DNA of 64,000 bases, taken from assembly GCA_902780695.1 (NCBI GenBank), contig CACZGM010000010.1:1-64000 (forward strand), given 5' to 3'. The notes beneath the pieces were generated by a model. That model saw only the letters and a program-made list of their open reading frames with translations. It did not search any database and was not told the DNA's origin. This document shows, one piece after another, positions 35,430 to 44,659 of the stretch. Numbering within the stretch: the stretch's first letter is position 1; each line of letters starts with the position of its first letter. The translations under genes and the position numbers were made by a program. This DNA is from an uncultured Ruminococcus sp. (lineage in GTDB: Bacteria; Bacillota; Clostridia; Oscillospirales; Ruminococcaceae).

Positions 35430-35660
35430 AATTATACATATTGTATAATTATCACTTGCAAGGAGCGACCTGCGAATTTCATATTGCAGAAGTTGCAAAA
35501 ATACAGGTCGGGGGTACCCCGAAACAGTAAAAACATAGTGTACGTATTCTTCAAAAAAATTCTATTACTTGCAAGCACAGAAAGTATACGTATACTTTCC
35601 AAATTTTAGTGGGAACCCCCACTAAAATCGTTGAAATTCCTGCATCTGAAAATGCAGGAA
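35430..35660. other. Hairpin-dense noncoding segment, oriT-like
   Basis: No gene is visible in 35253-35848. Inverted repeats in order: AATTATACA/TGTATAATT (35430-35450), GGGGTACCCC (35511-35520), AAAGTATAC/GTATACTTT (35581-35598), ATTTTAGTGGG/CCCACTAAAAT with loop AACC (35603-35628), TTCCTGCAT/ATGCAGGAA (35637-35660). The pair at 35581-35628 has the same order and 4-bp spacing as the hairpins upstream of mobC at 52.4 kb. It may be a transfer origin or an element end. Confidence 0.55.
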
Positions 35661-35848
35661 CTTCATTCTTTAGGTTGCACCTAATACCGCCAAGAAATCA
35701 AGAGCCTTATAACGGAATGTAATATTTTATACAATCAGCCAATTGGTTACTTGCTGCCAACTCAACAAAACAATGTACCTAAAAACATATTCCTTTTAAA
35801 CAGATAGATTTACAAGTTATGACGGTATATTCAAAAACTTTCCTCCTA

Positions 35849-36781
35849 TCATTCAGATATTGATTTTAAAATATTGTTTATCTCCGTGAATGTTCTTATA
35901 GCGTCATCAAAGTTTTGCTTCTCATCAGTATAGAGCAGATCCTTGTGCAAATTTTCATAAACCGTTCGTATCTCCGGGGAAAACTTATCTTCCCATGATT
36001 CAAAATCGTAAGCCCCTTTAGGTTCGTATTCAACCCCAAGGTTACGTTTTGCAAGGTAGAAATCGTCGGTTTTCTTTGTAAGTGTCATAAGTTTCTTCAA
36101 ATTGTCCCGATCTTCCAGAAAAGTTTTTATCTCCGGCATCGCAAACAAACGTGTGACGTCATAGATATGTCTCACCTTTGTTCCGAGAGTACCGCATAGA
36201 GCGTGTCTCTTGACCGACATCAACTTATCAACAAATGTTCGCTCTATACTTAGAACGTTCAGTTCAACTTCACGCAATTCATACTTTTCAATATCATCAT
36301 CACCATTGTGACATTCGAGAAATTCCTGAATATATGTCTTTACCTTTCTTTTTGAAAACGGATCCGGACGAACACTGCTGCCGATTTCAAGTTTTATCTT
36401 GCTTGCTTTGTCACCAAACCAGCACCACATACTTTTGCTTCTGTCCGAACGCTCGGCGGCGATCTTTTCAGTCTCAGCACCTTCGGTTATTGCTTTCTCG
36501 ATTTTCTTAATTGTCCTGTCACATTCTTTATCAGACAAATCCATTCCGAGAAAAGTCAGGTCTATATCTTCCGAAAACCTTTCGATCGAGCCCGGATAGC
36601 ATTTGCTCAAAGACGTGCCTCCCTTGAACACGCAGCTGTCCGCATAATCGCTGTTGGCAAGATTGTCGAGAAGCATAACAATATAGTAGTCTCTTAATAC
36701 CGCCGACTCTGGGATATGTTTATACTGCGCTGTAAGTGCACTAAAACTTCTGAATTCATCAACCGATTCGTGCAGCTTCAT
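35849..36781 (-). CDS. AbiEii-type nucleotidyltransferase toxin
   Basis: 310-residue DNA-polymerase-beta-like nucleotidyltransferase of the AbiEii family, the toxin of a type IV toxin-antitoxin/abortive-infection pair. GGTSLSK (54-60) and the metal-binding SEDIDL (70-75) motifs are intact, as are a KIKLEIGS strand and a TFVDKLMSVKRHA helix. Start ATG 36781 follows ATGGAGGAAATC and overlaps the antitoxin gene by 23 bp. It should act on host tRNA or another nucleotide substrate on phage infection. Confidence 0.88.
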   Translation of the reverse strand: MKLHESVDEFRSFSALTAQYKHIPESAVLRDYYIVMLLDNLANSDYADSCVFKGGTSLSKCYPGSIERFSEDIDLTFLGMDLSDKECDRTIKKIEKAITEGAETEKIAAERSDRSKSMWCWFGDKASKIKLEIGSSVRPDPFSKRKVKTYIQEFLECHNGDDDIEKYELREVELNVLSIERTFVDKLMSVKRHALCGTLGTKVRHIYDVTRLFAMPEIKTFLEDRDNLKKLMTLTKKTDDFYLAKRNLGVEYEPKGAYDFESWEDKFSPEIRTVYENLHKDLLYTDEKQNFDDAIRTFTEINNILKSISE

Positions 36782-37463
36782 AGATTTCCTCCATTTTCGG
36801 GTGCTTGTATTTTGACATTGATGATAAATGTTTGCCAAGATTATTGTTTATCTTATAGAAATTAAGAATATCCTGCATAAATGATAAAGTGGACTTCTTA
36901 TACTTTTCCGATGAAATGACTTGTTCCAGAATTTCATCATTATAGTGTTCTGCAAAATTACGAGAATAATCAACAAAAGCTTTATAGTCAATATCCTGTA
37001 TAGAATCAAAATTCTGAAAAACATCAAGTCCATGTACCATATTCTCAACATCTTTATCGTAGTTAAGCAGCGATCTATGCACAACAATATTTCGTACAGT
37101 TTTAGAAAACTCATCAAGTACCGATGACATGACCTGAACTGTTTTCGGGATCTGGGTAGTAAGTCCCAGCATGTTATACAGAGAATTACCTACAACTGTA
37201 CCAGTACCGTTTCGGGTAAATGCAGCAATTATTTCACTTTCAGACGGCGGTACAATACCGTATTTACTTTTCTTCGGCAGATGATATATACCTTTTGCGA
37301 CGCGCACCAGTTCCCCAGACTTACACATTCTTTCAAGGGCTTTATAATATGCAGCTTCCCCAACTGCGCCGGACAGCTTTTCCCTGTACAGCCTGCTTGC
37401 GAATATAAGTTCGTTTTCCTTGAAACCTGCAAGTTCAGCTTTGATAGCCGATGTTCCTTTCAT
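36759..37463 (-). CDS. AbiEi-type antitoxin/transcriptional regulator
   Basis: 234-residue partner of AbiEii. N-terminal winged-helix region (8-70, with YYKALERMCKSGELVRVAKGIY), then a C-terminal domain with NSLYNMLGLTTQIPKTVQV typical of AbiEi/DUF6088. Known AbiEi proteins bind inverted repeats in their own promoter, and one is present here. The AT-rich sequence suggests acquisition with the island. Confidence 0.85.
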   Translation of the reverse strand: MKGTSAIKAELAGFKENELIFASRLYREKLSGAVGEAAYYKALERMCKSGELVRVAKGIYHLPKKSKYGIVPPSESEIIAAFTRNGTGTVVGNSLYNMLGLTTQIPKTVQVMSSVLDEFSKTVRNIVVHRSLLNYDKDVENMVHGLDVFQNFDSIQDIDYKAFVDYSRNFAEHYNDEILEQVISSEKYKKSTLSFMQDILNFYKINNNLGKHLSSMSKYKHPKMEEIYEAARIG

Positions 37464-37485
37464 AAAGCATCACTCCCCTGAAACC

Positions 37486-37514
37486 ATTATATATTATAAA
37501 AGCAAAAATGTCAA
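37486..37514 (-). promoter_or_regulatory. Promoter of the abiE operon
   Basis: Minus-strand TTGACA (37509-37514), 17 bp, TATAAT (37486-37491): exact consensus. Confidence 0.9.
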
Positions 37515-37540
37515 GTATTTTTTATTTTTACTTGACATTT
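37506..37540. promoter_or_regulatory. Inverted-repeat operator of the abiE operon
   Basis: AAATGTCAAGTA (37506-37517) and its exact complement TACTTGACATTT (37529-37540), covering the -35. Fits autoregulation by AbiEi. Confidence 0.78.
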
Positions 37541-37574
37541 CTTTGTTATTCACATTTTGTAACAATTACAATAA

Positions 37575-37928
37575 TCACAGCAGCTTATCCTTCCACTCGT
37601 CCTCTTTGAAACCTATCAGCACGAATTTGTCACCTACGACAAGCGGGCGCTTCACAAGCATACCGTCAGACGCGAGTAGTCCGAATTGCTCATCATCGCT
37701 CATATCGGCCAGCTTCTTTGACAACTCCAGTTCGCGGTATTGAGTGCCGCTTGTGTTGAAGAATCGTTTAAGCGGCAGACCACTCATCTTGTGATATTTT
37801 CTAAGCGTTTTCTCGTCAGGGTGATCGGTTTTAATGTCGAGCAGCTCATATTTTATCTTGTTATCCTCCAACCATTTCAGCGCCTTTTTGCAGGTCGTGC
37901 ATCTGTTGTAGCAATAAACTTTTATCAT
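37575..37928 (-). CDS. ArsC/Spx-family thioredoxin-fold protein
   Basis: 117-residue protein with a CxxC redox motif (Cys10-Cys13 in NRCTTCKKA) and the conserved LVKRPLVV segment. This fits the ArsC/Spx/MgsR family of arsenate-reductase-like or RNA-polymerase-binding redox regulators. It lies just downstream of the AbiE promoter region but is a separate unit. Whether it is a reductase or a regulator cannot be decided from sequence. Confidence 0.83.
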   Translation of the reverse strand: MIKVYCYNRCTTCKKALKWLEDNKIKYELLDIKTDHPDEKTLRKYHKMSGLPLKRFFNTSGTQYRELELSKKLADMSDDEQFGLLASDGMLVKRPLVVGDKFVLIGFKEDEWKDKLL

Positions 37929-37991
37929 GGTGTTACCTCCGTTTTATTTGCAGTATTTTTCAGCGTCTTCGTTTGACAATATTGCTTCATA

Positions 37992-38447
37992 TCAAAAATA
38001 GGGTGCAGACAGATCGGATTCCGACAATTCCCGTATCTCTGTTCTCTTAATGCCAGCAAGAATGTATCTCTCATCCTCAATATCAGCTTTTGGAAGTTGG
38101 TATTTATTATGCAGCAAATGAAGGAACTCTAAAAATTCTTTAGGAAAGCCATTGCTTCCTTGAGCAAATACTTTTACATCATCATATATAAACAATAAAT
38201 TCCACATTGTTCCGTCGAAAACATAATTATTTTCATAGCATTTTTTGTTCCAACCGTTTAATAATTGCAAATCACAAATGAATTCATCTTCCCGTCCGGT
38301 AAGCACTATATCATACGGTTTACTATTTACGAGAAATTTAATTGTGGCACTTCCGCCGTCCGAAGTCTCAATTATAGAGTCATATCCTTCATCTATCCTA
38401 AACCAGGCATCTGTCCATTGAAATCTGAAAGTAATTATTCTTGACAT
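37992..38447 (-). CDS. Hypothetical protein, 151 residues
   Basis: Unrecognised soluble, beta-rich acidic protein; no signal or membrane segment. The start at ATG 38447 (GGGAGAGG upstream) is preferred to a longer frame that overlaps the next gene. It follows a 72-residue unknown gene by 28 bp and is probably co-transcribed. Confidence 0.55.
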   Translation of the reverse strand: MSRIITFRFQWTDAWFRIDEGYDSIIETSDGGSATIKFLVNSKPYDIVLTGREDEFICDLQLLNGWNKKCYENNYVFDGTMWNLLFIYDDVKVFAQGSNGFPKEFLEFLHLLHNKYQLPKADIEDERYILAGIKRTEIRELSESDLSAPYF

Positions 38448-38475
38448 ACACACCTCTCCCGTTATAGATTTGTAC

Positions 38476-38694
38476 TCAACAACTGCAATTTTTACAGTAT
38501 TTCCCCACATCTTCACTTGTCACTGTTGTCCCGACATCCCATTTCAGTTTATACGCGAGCATATCCGGTAGCTGCACTTTTCTTTCGTTTCCATTCTCGT
38601 CTGACAGTATCAGCATTACCATTGGTTCCTCGCCGGGCATGAAACCCTCGCAGCCGTTGTTGGGCTCAATAAGGTCGGTTATTTTGTAATTCAT
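38476..38694 (-). CDS. Small hypothetical protein, 72 residues
   Basis: Unrecognised acidic small protein ending in KYCKNCSC, a C-terminal CxxCxC cluster that might bind metal. No membrane segment. Ribosome site AGGAGAGAC. Upstream of the 151-residue unknown. Confidence 0.5.
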   Translation of the reverse strand: MNYKITDLIEPNNGCEGFMPGEEPMVMLILSDENGNERKVQLPDMLAYKLKWDVGTTVTSEDVGKYCKNCSC

Positions 38695-38761
38695 AGATGT
38701 CTCTCCTGTTTAATTGCCGTTGACTTTATAACTTTGTTCCTGTATGTGCCGTCATAAGGGT

Positions 38762-39810
38762 TCATTTTATTCTGTAGTAGCAGGTGTTCTTCCCACTTCC
38801 CTCTCTTTTAAGCTCTCCGGATTCCACAAGCTTTCTGAGAGCACCCTCGACAGAACTTAAGCTGAGCGACGGACAAAGTTCTCTTATATCCTGCTTGGTG
38901 AAGCGCCCTATCTTGTTCTGCATAGCGAGCTTTACTGTATCCAATGCTGGGCGTTTGGTCTCCACAAGCGCAAAGCGGTCTTCAAAATCCCTGTATGCGG
39001 CAATAATAGTTCCCAACAGGTATTTTATAAACGGAACAGGATCGTCCTTTCCCTCATGCCACCCGTTCTGCGATGCAGAAAGAGCCTCATAATAGAGATC
39101 CTTGTTCTTCGCAATCTTTGCTTCGAGCGAGATGTACTTTCCAACATAAAAGCCGCTCCTGTAAAGCAGAAGCGTTGTGAGAAGCCTGCTCATACGCCCA
39201 TTCCCGTCATTGAACGGGTGTATGCAAAGAAAATCGTGAATGAATACCGGTATCGCGATAAGCGGTTCAAGCTCCATATTCCCGATGACACGGTTGTACT
39301 CTTCACAAATCCTGTCGAGAGCTTCCGGAGTCTCATAGGGAGCAAGCGGCGTAAAGAGAACCTCCGTATGCCCGTCCGGATATGTCGAAGTGATGTAGTT
39401 CTGAACATTCTTCGTTCTTCCTGCCAGCGGATTATTCATGTGGCTGTATAGAATCTTATGAAGCTGCAGGATATAATTCTGCGTGATAGGTATGGCGTCA
39501 AAGCTTTCGTGAATGATTCCGAGCACATCTCTGTACCCTGCGATCTCCTGTTCATCACGGTTTCTCGGAGTCGTCTTTTCTTCCACAAGCTGCCGGATTC
39601 GGGTGTTGGTCGTAACTATTCCCTCTATCGCATTGGAAGCCTCTGTACTCTGTATCTTGGCGATCTCCACAAGCTTTTCCAGCTCTTCCGGTCTCTGTTT
39701 CAGAAACATCTCCTGCTTTCCCGCTTCTTTGTAAATTGCAGCAATAAGCCCCAGAAGCTCTCGGAATCCCATTTATTATCTTTGATCAGCGAATATCTGA
39801 ATTCTCTCAT
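38762..39810 (-). pseudogene. Fic-family AMPylase, frameshifted near its N-terminus
   Basis: Class II Fic protein. The intact frame (39772 down) has an inhibitory-helix motif SNAIEG, the catalytic HPFNDGNGR motif and a C-terminal winged helix. The natural start appears to be ATG 39810, which encodes MREFRYSLIKDNKWDSE and is preceded by AGGGGAAG. It then goes out of frame: two extra bases (GAGAG) near 39757-39763 separate it from LLGLIAAIYKEAGKQE. The in-frame ATG at 39772 has no ribosome site. Probably inactive or poorly expressed, unless the two bases are a sequencing error. Confidence 0.75.
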
Positions 39811-39842
39811 TTTCTTCCCCTGCTTTCTTAGCTTTACCTTAA

Positions 39843-39871
39843 ATCGTATCACATATTAAGGGATTTGTCAA
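39843..39871 (-). promoter_or_regulatory. Promoter of the fic gene
   Basis: Minus-strand TTGACA (39866-39871), 17 bp, TACGAT (39843-39848). Confidence 0.78.
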
Positions 39872-39875
39872 GCGT

Positions 39876-39895
39876 TTAAGGGAATATTCCCTTAA
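39876..39895. promoter_or_regulatory. 20-bp palindrome upstream of fic promoter
   Basis: Perfect palindrome TTAAGGGAATATTCCCTTAA just upstream of the -35. A half-site TTAAGGGA recurs inside the spacer (39856-39863). It is a likely operator for a regulator not identified here. Confidence 0.65.
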
Positions 39896-39998
39896 TATTA
39901 TGCTCACGTTAATGGAATTTACTCATAAAACACAGGGCCGCTATTTACAATATACCAAATTCTCTTTCGGCATATTATATCTCTTTTATGTAAAGTCT

Positions 39999-40916
39999 TT
40001 ATATTCGTTCCTTAACATAAGTACATTTTGGATAATTCGTGCAATAATAGAACTGTTTTCCTACATTCTCCCCGCCTTGAGCAGTCTTTAATATGATAGC
40101 TGCGCCACAATCGGGACAAAAGAAATCCGTAGGTTCTTCTGTAAATGGTATTGGCTCCGATGTAACACTACTTTCTGTAACAGGAGCATTTACAACAGGA
40201 ACAGTTATCGGCTGAACATTCTGCTGCTGATTGATACGTTGATTGATATGCTGAATGTGCTCCTGCTTAACCGTTTCCGTAACCTGTGTATATGGATAAA
40301 GCTGATTATAAATACTTTCAATCTGTTCCGATGTTAAGATCGGAGGTCTTGAAGCTATTTCATCTATCGTCCGCCGCAGATAATTTCTTTGAATGACCTT
40401 ATAGTCAGCATCCTGCTTGACAGTTAAGCTCTTGAACGTACATCTTTCCGAGAACACCACAATTGAATAAAATGGAACACCTTCGCCGAACAATTTTTTC
40501 AGATACTTTATGTGCGTTTCATTCTGTTTAACGGGATTCAAAAACTTTTCTTTTATACTTTTGTTCCCTTGCGGAAGTGTCTGTGTCCAGTATTGATTTG
40601 TGTCTGTTCCAAATATCCACCCGCTGTAGTTCTTACTTTCAAGCACATACAGTCCCGTTGAATGTATCATTATTACATCGACCTCGGTAGTATCGTTTTC
40701 ACGCGGAATATATGTGTTAAAAAGGAATCGAGCGCCTGTTTTCTCATAATCCATAAGATACTTGTAACACATATACTCACCAAACAGACCTAAATCCGAG
40801 CGCACTTTCTGATATGGATTATGTGTTGTATTATAATAATTTGTCTTTTTGTAATCACGCTCCGGTTGAGTTACAAGAATGACTATTATAATAACGATTA
40901 TAGCTGTTATTATCAT
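39999..40916 (-). CDS. NERD-domain protein with C-terminal zinc ribbon
   Basis: 305-residue membrane-anchored protein. One N-terminal transmembrane segment (1-18). A NERD nuclease-related domain (40-160) with TEVDVIMIHSTGLYVLESKN, the acidic/Glu-x-Lys core of PD-(D/E)XK nucleases. A Gln/Val-rich linker, then a topoisomerase-type zinc ribbon (CPDC...CTNYPKC). Such proteins are frequent in defence and mobile islands. Nuclease activity is predicted, not shown. Confidence 0.83.
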   Translation of the reverse strand: MIITAIIVIIIVILVTQPERDYKKTNYYNTTHNPYQKVRSDLGLFGEYMCYKYLMDYEKTGARFLFNTYIPRENDTTEVDVIMIHSTGLYVLESKNYSGWIFGTDTNQYWTQTLPQGNKSIKEKFLNPVKQNETHIKYLKKLFGEGVPFYSIVVFSERCTFKSLTVKQDADYKVIQRNYLRRTIDEIASRPPILTSEQIESIYNQLYPYTQVTETVKQEHIQHINQRINQQQNVQPITVPVVNAPVTESSVTSEPIPFTEEPTDFFCPDCGAAIILKTAQGGENVGKQFYYCTNYPKCTYVKERI

Positions 40917-40985
40917 TTATAGGTTCCTCAATTACATGTTAAACTTTTCAGAAGTGCCTCTGTATTTAGCATACAAACATATATT

Positions 40986-41495
40986 TTAGATAACACTCTG
41001 ATACACTTCATAAGTCCCCTTATCAAAGCAACTCATGATCACGCTCATGCCATAATCCGCGTTCTCACCGAACCAATCGTTTATCGCTTTCAGCGCGATC
41101 TCCGCAGCTTCGGTTTTCGGGTAACCGTACACACCCGTCGATATCGCAGGGAAAGCAATGCTGTGAACGTCGTTTTTCTTTGCAAGTTCAAGCGAGTTGC
41201 GATAGCAGGAATACAGGAGCTTCGCGTCGTCGGGACTGCCGCTGTAGATCGGTCCGACGGTGTGGATAATATAGCGCACTTTCAGCCTGTATCCCTTCGT
41301 TATCTTTGCTTCACCTTTCCTGCACCCGCCAAGAGTGCGGCATTCCGCGAGAAGTTCCGGTCCCGCAGCGCGATGAATCGCACCATCAACTCCCCCGCCG
41401 CCGAGCAACGAACTGTTAGCCGCGTTAACTATCGCGTCAACGTCAAGGCGCGTGATGTCGCCTATATCAAATGTTATGCTGTTCTGTAAAGCCAT
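40986..41495 (-). CDS. Macro-domain ADP-ribosyl hydrolase
   Basis: 169-residue single macro domain of the YmdB/MacroD type, which removes ADP-ribose from proteins or hydrolyses O-acetyl-ADP-ribose. Motifs [21 protein letters not shown] and [14 protein letters not shown] form the ADP-ribose pocket. It is 8 bp upstream, in transcript order downstream, of the aldo/keto reductase gene, so the two may be co-transcribed. Confidence 0.93.
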   Translation of the reverse strand: MALQNSITFDIGDITRLDVDAIVNAANSSLLGGGGVDGAIHRAAGPELLAECRTLGGCRKGEAKITKGYRLKVRYIIHTVGPIYSGSPDDAKLLYSCYRNSLELAKKNDVHSIAFPAISTGVYGYPKTEAAEIALKAINDWFGENADYGMSVIMSCFDKGTYEVYQSVI

Positions 41496-41503
41496 AATTT
41501 ACC

Positions 41504-42352
41504 TCACTCAACATCAAGCGGCATCTCTCTGTCGGGTGCCGGAAACTCATTTTCAATCATTTGCAGTTCATCTTCCGTCAGCTCGATACTTGCCGCTGCG
41601 GCATTTTCAAGCGTGTGCTGCTTTGCCGAGCTTTTCGGTATCGCGATCGTGTTACCGTCGCGTATCGCCCACGCAAGCATTATCTGCTGAACCGTTGCAT
41701 TATGTGCAGCCGCGATATTCTGCAATATCGCGTTTGCCCATATTCCCTGCCGGAGCGTTCCGTTCATCGCAAGCGGACAGTACGCCATAAACGCGATATT
41801 GTTTTTCCGCAGATAGGGCAGTAAGCTGTACTCCACGCTGCGCGAGCCAACATGATACAAGTCCTGCACGACAGCGCAATTGCCGCTGTGTTTCAGCCGA
41901 GATAATTCGTGCATATCGGAGGTGTCAAAATTCGACACTCCCCATTCACGGATAAGTCCGCAATCTTTCAATTCCTGCAAACAGTTCACAGTCTCGGACA
42001 GCGGAATCGAGCCGCGCCAGTGATACAGGTACAGGTCGAGGTAGTCAGTCCCGAGCCGTTTCAGGCTTTCCTCGCACGACCGGCGCATATCACGTTTCCC
42101 CGCGTTCTGTGGCAGCACCTTTGACACGATGAACAGCGTTTCGCGATCATACGGCTTTATAGCATTGCCGACCACAAGCTCGCTCTTGCCGTAGCCATAC
42201 ATTTCCGCTGTGTCGATCAGCGTCATGGCGTTCTCAATGCCGGTGCGAAGCGCTTCGACTTCCCGGTCGTGCAGCTTCGGATCGTCGCCGATATGCCATG
42301 TTCCCTGCCCTATCGCGGGAACGGTTTTGCCGTTTATATTGACTTGTTTCAT
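41504..42352 (-). CDS. Aldo/keto reductase
   Basis: 282-residue NADPH-dependent carbonyl reductase. Asp and Tyr of the catalytic tetrad lie in MTLIDTAEMYGYGKSE, with Lys in FIVSKVLP and His in DLYLYHW. C-terminal NADP segment IAIPKSSAKQH. No iron-sulfur domain, unlike the paralogue at 24.7 kb. Confidence 0.92.
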   Translation of the reverse strand: MKQVNINGKTVPAIGQGTWHIGDDPKLHDREVEALRTGIENAMTLIDTAEMYGYGKSELVVGNAIKPYDRETLFIVSKVLPQNAGKRDMRRSCEESLKRLGTDYLDLYLYHWRGSIPLSETVNCLQELKDCGLIREWGVSNFDTSDMHELSRLKHSGNCAVVQDLYHVGSRSVEYSLLPYLRKNNIAFMAYCPLAMNGTLRQGIWANAILQNIAAAHNATVQQIMLAWAIRDGNTIAIPKSSAKQHTLENAAAASIELTEDELQMIENEFPAPDREMPLDVE

Positions 42353-42476
42353 AGTGCGCTCCTTTCTTGCAATATTTCCTTTGCCAAGAGTTATTATAAG
42401 CTCTATATCGTTTTTCTCCTCTAAAAAGCAATTATGAAAAAGTAAAATCGCTATTTCCTTTTATATAAACGAAAAA

Positions 42477-44537
42477 CTATTCCTTTGTTTGCTTATGTTT
42501 CCAAACATATCCCCCAGCCGTTTTTCTTTTACCGCCGCATACTCCACGTATAGATTTAATGCCGGTTTGCCTTTCTGCTTCCATAGTGCTTTTGAATTCT
42601 GCAATAACAGTTCCGTCTAAAGAGAGCTGTAATACAGGCTTTGTATTTCTATCGGTTGCATTTGATTTTTGACATTTTGGACATCCTGTCGCATTATCAC
42701 CAGTACGATTACATATAGCTGTTTTCCATTCATGATCACATATATGACATTTCCACCACACCTTTTTACTTGATCCTTTAGTAACCTCATCTGGCTTTAG
42801 CGGTTCATTCTTTTCGTAATACCAATCTTTTAGCAACTCAGGGATTAGTGTTGCTAAGTCATTATAGCCTTTTATTACTTTTTTACTTGAACAGTACGGG
42901 CATCCACTTCCTTTGCTTCTATGACATATTAATGCTTGCCATTCATGTCCTTTGCTGCATTTCCACCAAACCTTTTTGTTTGATCCTACTGTCACATCAA
43001 ATGGATTTAAAATGCCATTTTTTTGATAATTCCATTCTTTGGCTAAATCCGAACTAACCGTTTGTAAATCATTATAACCTTTTAATACTTTTCTGCCAGA
43101 ACAGAACGGGCAGCCTTGTCCTTTTTGTCTGTTTCCTATCATTGATTGCCACTCATGTCCATTTGGGCATTTCCACCATACTTTCTTCTCACTATTTGGC
43201 AATACGTCCGAAGGTGTTAATCCTTTGTTTTTTTCATAATTCCATTCTTTCGCTAAAATTGGATTAACCGTTAGTAGATCATTTTCACCTATAATAGCGT
43301 ATCTTCCTGAACAAAATGGGCACCCAATTCCGTTATTTCTACTTTGTATTGATGCTTGCCATTCATGTCTTTTTTTGCACTTCCACCATACTTTTTTGCT
43401 GCTATTTGATGCAAAGTATTCTAGTTTTAATTTCCCATTTTTTTCGTTGTTCCATTCCTCTGCAACATCAGGATTTAGTATTAAAAGAGAGTTATCTTTC
43501 TCAATATATTCTCTCAAATTCTCTATAGCTATGGAATCTCTTTCAAAATCTGCATTGACGCTTATACCAGTAATCTCAAAAATTATTCTTTCTATCGCCT
43601 TGGATAAATCATTTTTTTGATCTTTTTGAATAACGTAATCGATAGAAGTATCATTAAACGGGGGCAGCCCTTCTCTAATTCTGTAAAGTTTTATCCCATC
43701 GTTTACGCACTTCCGATTTTTTTCTAAATCTTTTAGCAGTTTATCCTTATGCCAAAAATAACCATCGAATTCAATTGCAGTTTTTAAAGATGGAATAAAA
43801 ACATCTAATTCATAACCACGTTCTTTATATGAGTGTATTACTTCTTTTCCGCTTTTTTTAAGATAATATACAAGTGCAAACTCAGGAAGAGATGTATTTC
43901 TCTCGGATTTACAAATGGGACAGTCACTTCCATTATTCCTGTGATATATTTTCGATTGCCACTCGTGACCTTTACTACATCTCCACCATACTTTTTTACC
44001 ATTATTTGCTGTAACATCTTCAGGCTTCAAATCTCCATTTTTTTCATAATTCCATTCGATTGCCAAAGCGGGATTAACTGTTTGCAAGTCATTAAACCCT
44101 TTTAGTATTCGTTGCCCCGAGCAATAAGGACATCCATTACCTTTGCTCCTATCATATACTGTTGTTTGCCAATTATGTCCCTTTTTACATTTCCACCATA
44201 CTTTCTTTCCGCTATTTGGCAACACATCAGCAGGTGTTAATCCAATGTTTTTTTCATAACACCATTCTTTGGCTATTGTTGGATTAACAGTTTGTAAATC
44301 ATTTTTGCCTTTTACTGCGTATCTACCTGAACAATATGGACAGTTGTTTCCATTACATCTACTTTTTATTTCTGCTTCCCATTCATGCCCCTTTGAGCAA
44401 ATCCACCACACTTTTTTATGAGAGCCGGGGAGTACATCAGAAGCATTTACATCTCCATTTTTATCATGATTCCATTCTTCAGCTACATCGGGATTGGTAG
44501 TTTTAAGATCATTTACACCTCTTTCAAGTTTAGTCAC
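42477..44537 (-). CDS. Seven-zinc-ribbon (DUF4379) protein with embedded Vsr-like nuclease and NUMOD-like tail
   Basis: 686-residue mosaic. Three DUF4379-type zinc-ribbon repeats of about 70 residues (about 5-211) precede a nuclease-like domain (about 212-350). Four more repeats (about 351-625) follow, then a NUMOD1-like DNA-binding tail (about 630-686). Each repeat has KVWWKC-x3-H and CPxC zinc ligands. The nuclease core is YELDVFIPSLKTAIEFDGYF, a Vsr/DUF559-like Asp...Glu pattern. The likely role is site-specific DNA binding and cleavage, as in homing endonucleases or defence nucleases. GTG start with GAGGTGAG. Low GC content, consistent with acquisition. Confidence 0.85.
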   Translation of the reverse strand: MTKLERGVNDLKTTNPDVAEEWNHDKNGDVNASDVLPGSHKKVWWICSKGHEWEAEIKSRCNGNNCPYCSGRYAVKGKNDLQTVNPTIAKEWCYEKNIGLTPADVLPNSGKKVWWKCKKGHNWQTTVYDRSKGNGCPYCSGQRILKGFNDLQTVNPALAIEWNYEKNGDLKPEDVTANNGKKVWWRCSKGHEWQSKIYHRNNGSDCPICKSERNTSLPEFALVYYLKKSGKEVIHSYKERGYELDVFIPSLKTAIEFDGYFWHKDKLLKDLEKNRKCVNDGIKLYRIREGLPPFNDTSIDYVIQKDQKNDLSKAIERIIFEITGISVNADFERDSIAIENLREYIEKDNSLLILNPDVAEEWNNEKNGKLKLEYFASNSSKKVWWKCKKRHEWQASIQSRNNGIGCPFCSGRYAIIGENDLLTVNPILAKEWNYEKNKGLTPSDVLPNSEKKVWWKCPNGHEWQSMIGNRQKGQGCPFCSGRKVLKGYNDLQTVSSDLAKEWNYQKNGILNPFDVTVGSNKKVWWKCSKGHEWQALICHRSKGSGCPYCSSKKVIKGYNDLATLIPELLKDWYYEKNEPLKPDEVTKGSSKKVWWKCHICDHEWKTAICNRTGDNATGCPKCQKSNATDRNTKPVLQLSLDGTVIAEFKSTMEAERQTGIKSIRGVCGGKRKTAGGYVWKHKQTKE

Positions 44538-44659
44538 ATTCTCACCTCATTTTTAAGTGTTAGTCCTTTTATACTATTTTAATTAATTATACCACGTTCT
44601 ACCAATTTTTGCAATCATTTACAGATGAAATTTAGCAAATTGTGCCAAAATCCGCCCGC

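Noticed and set aside
42477..44537. Internal tandem duplication as an assembly artefact
   Set aside because: The seven repeats differ in many residues, so they are old protein repeats.
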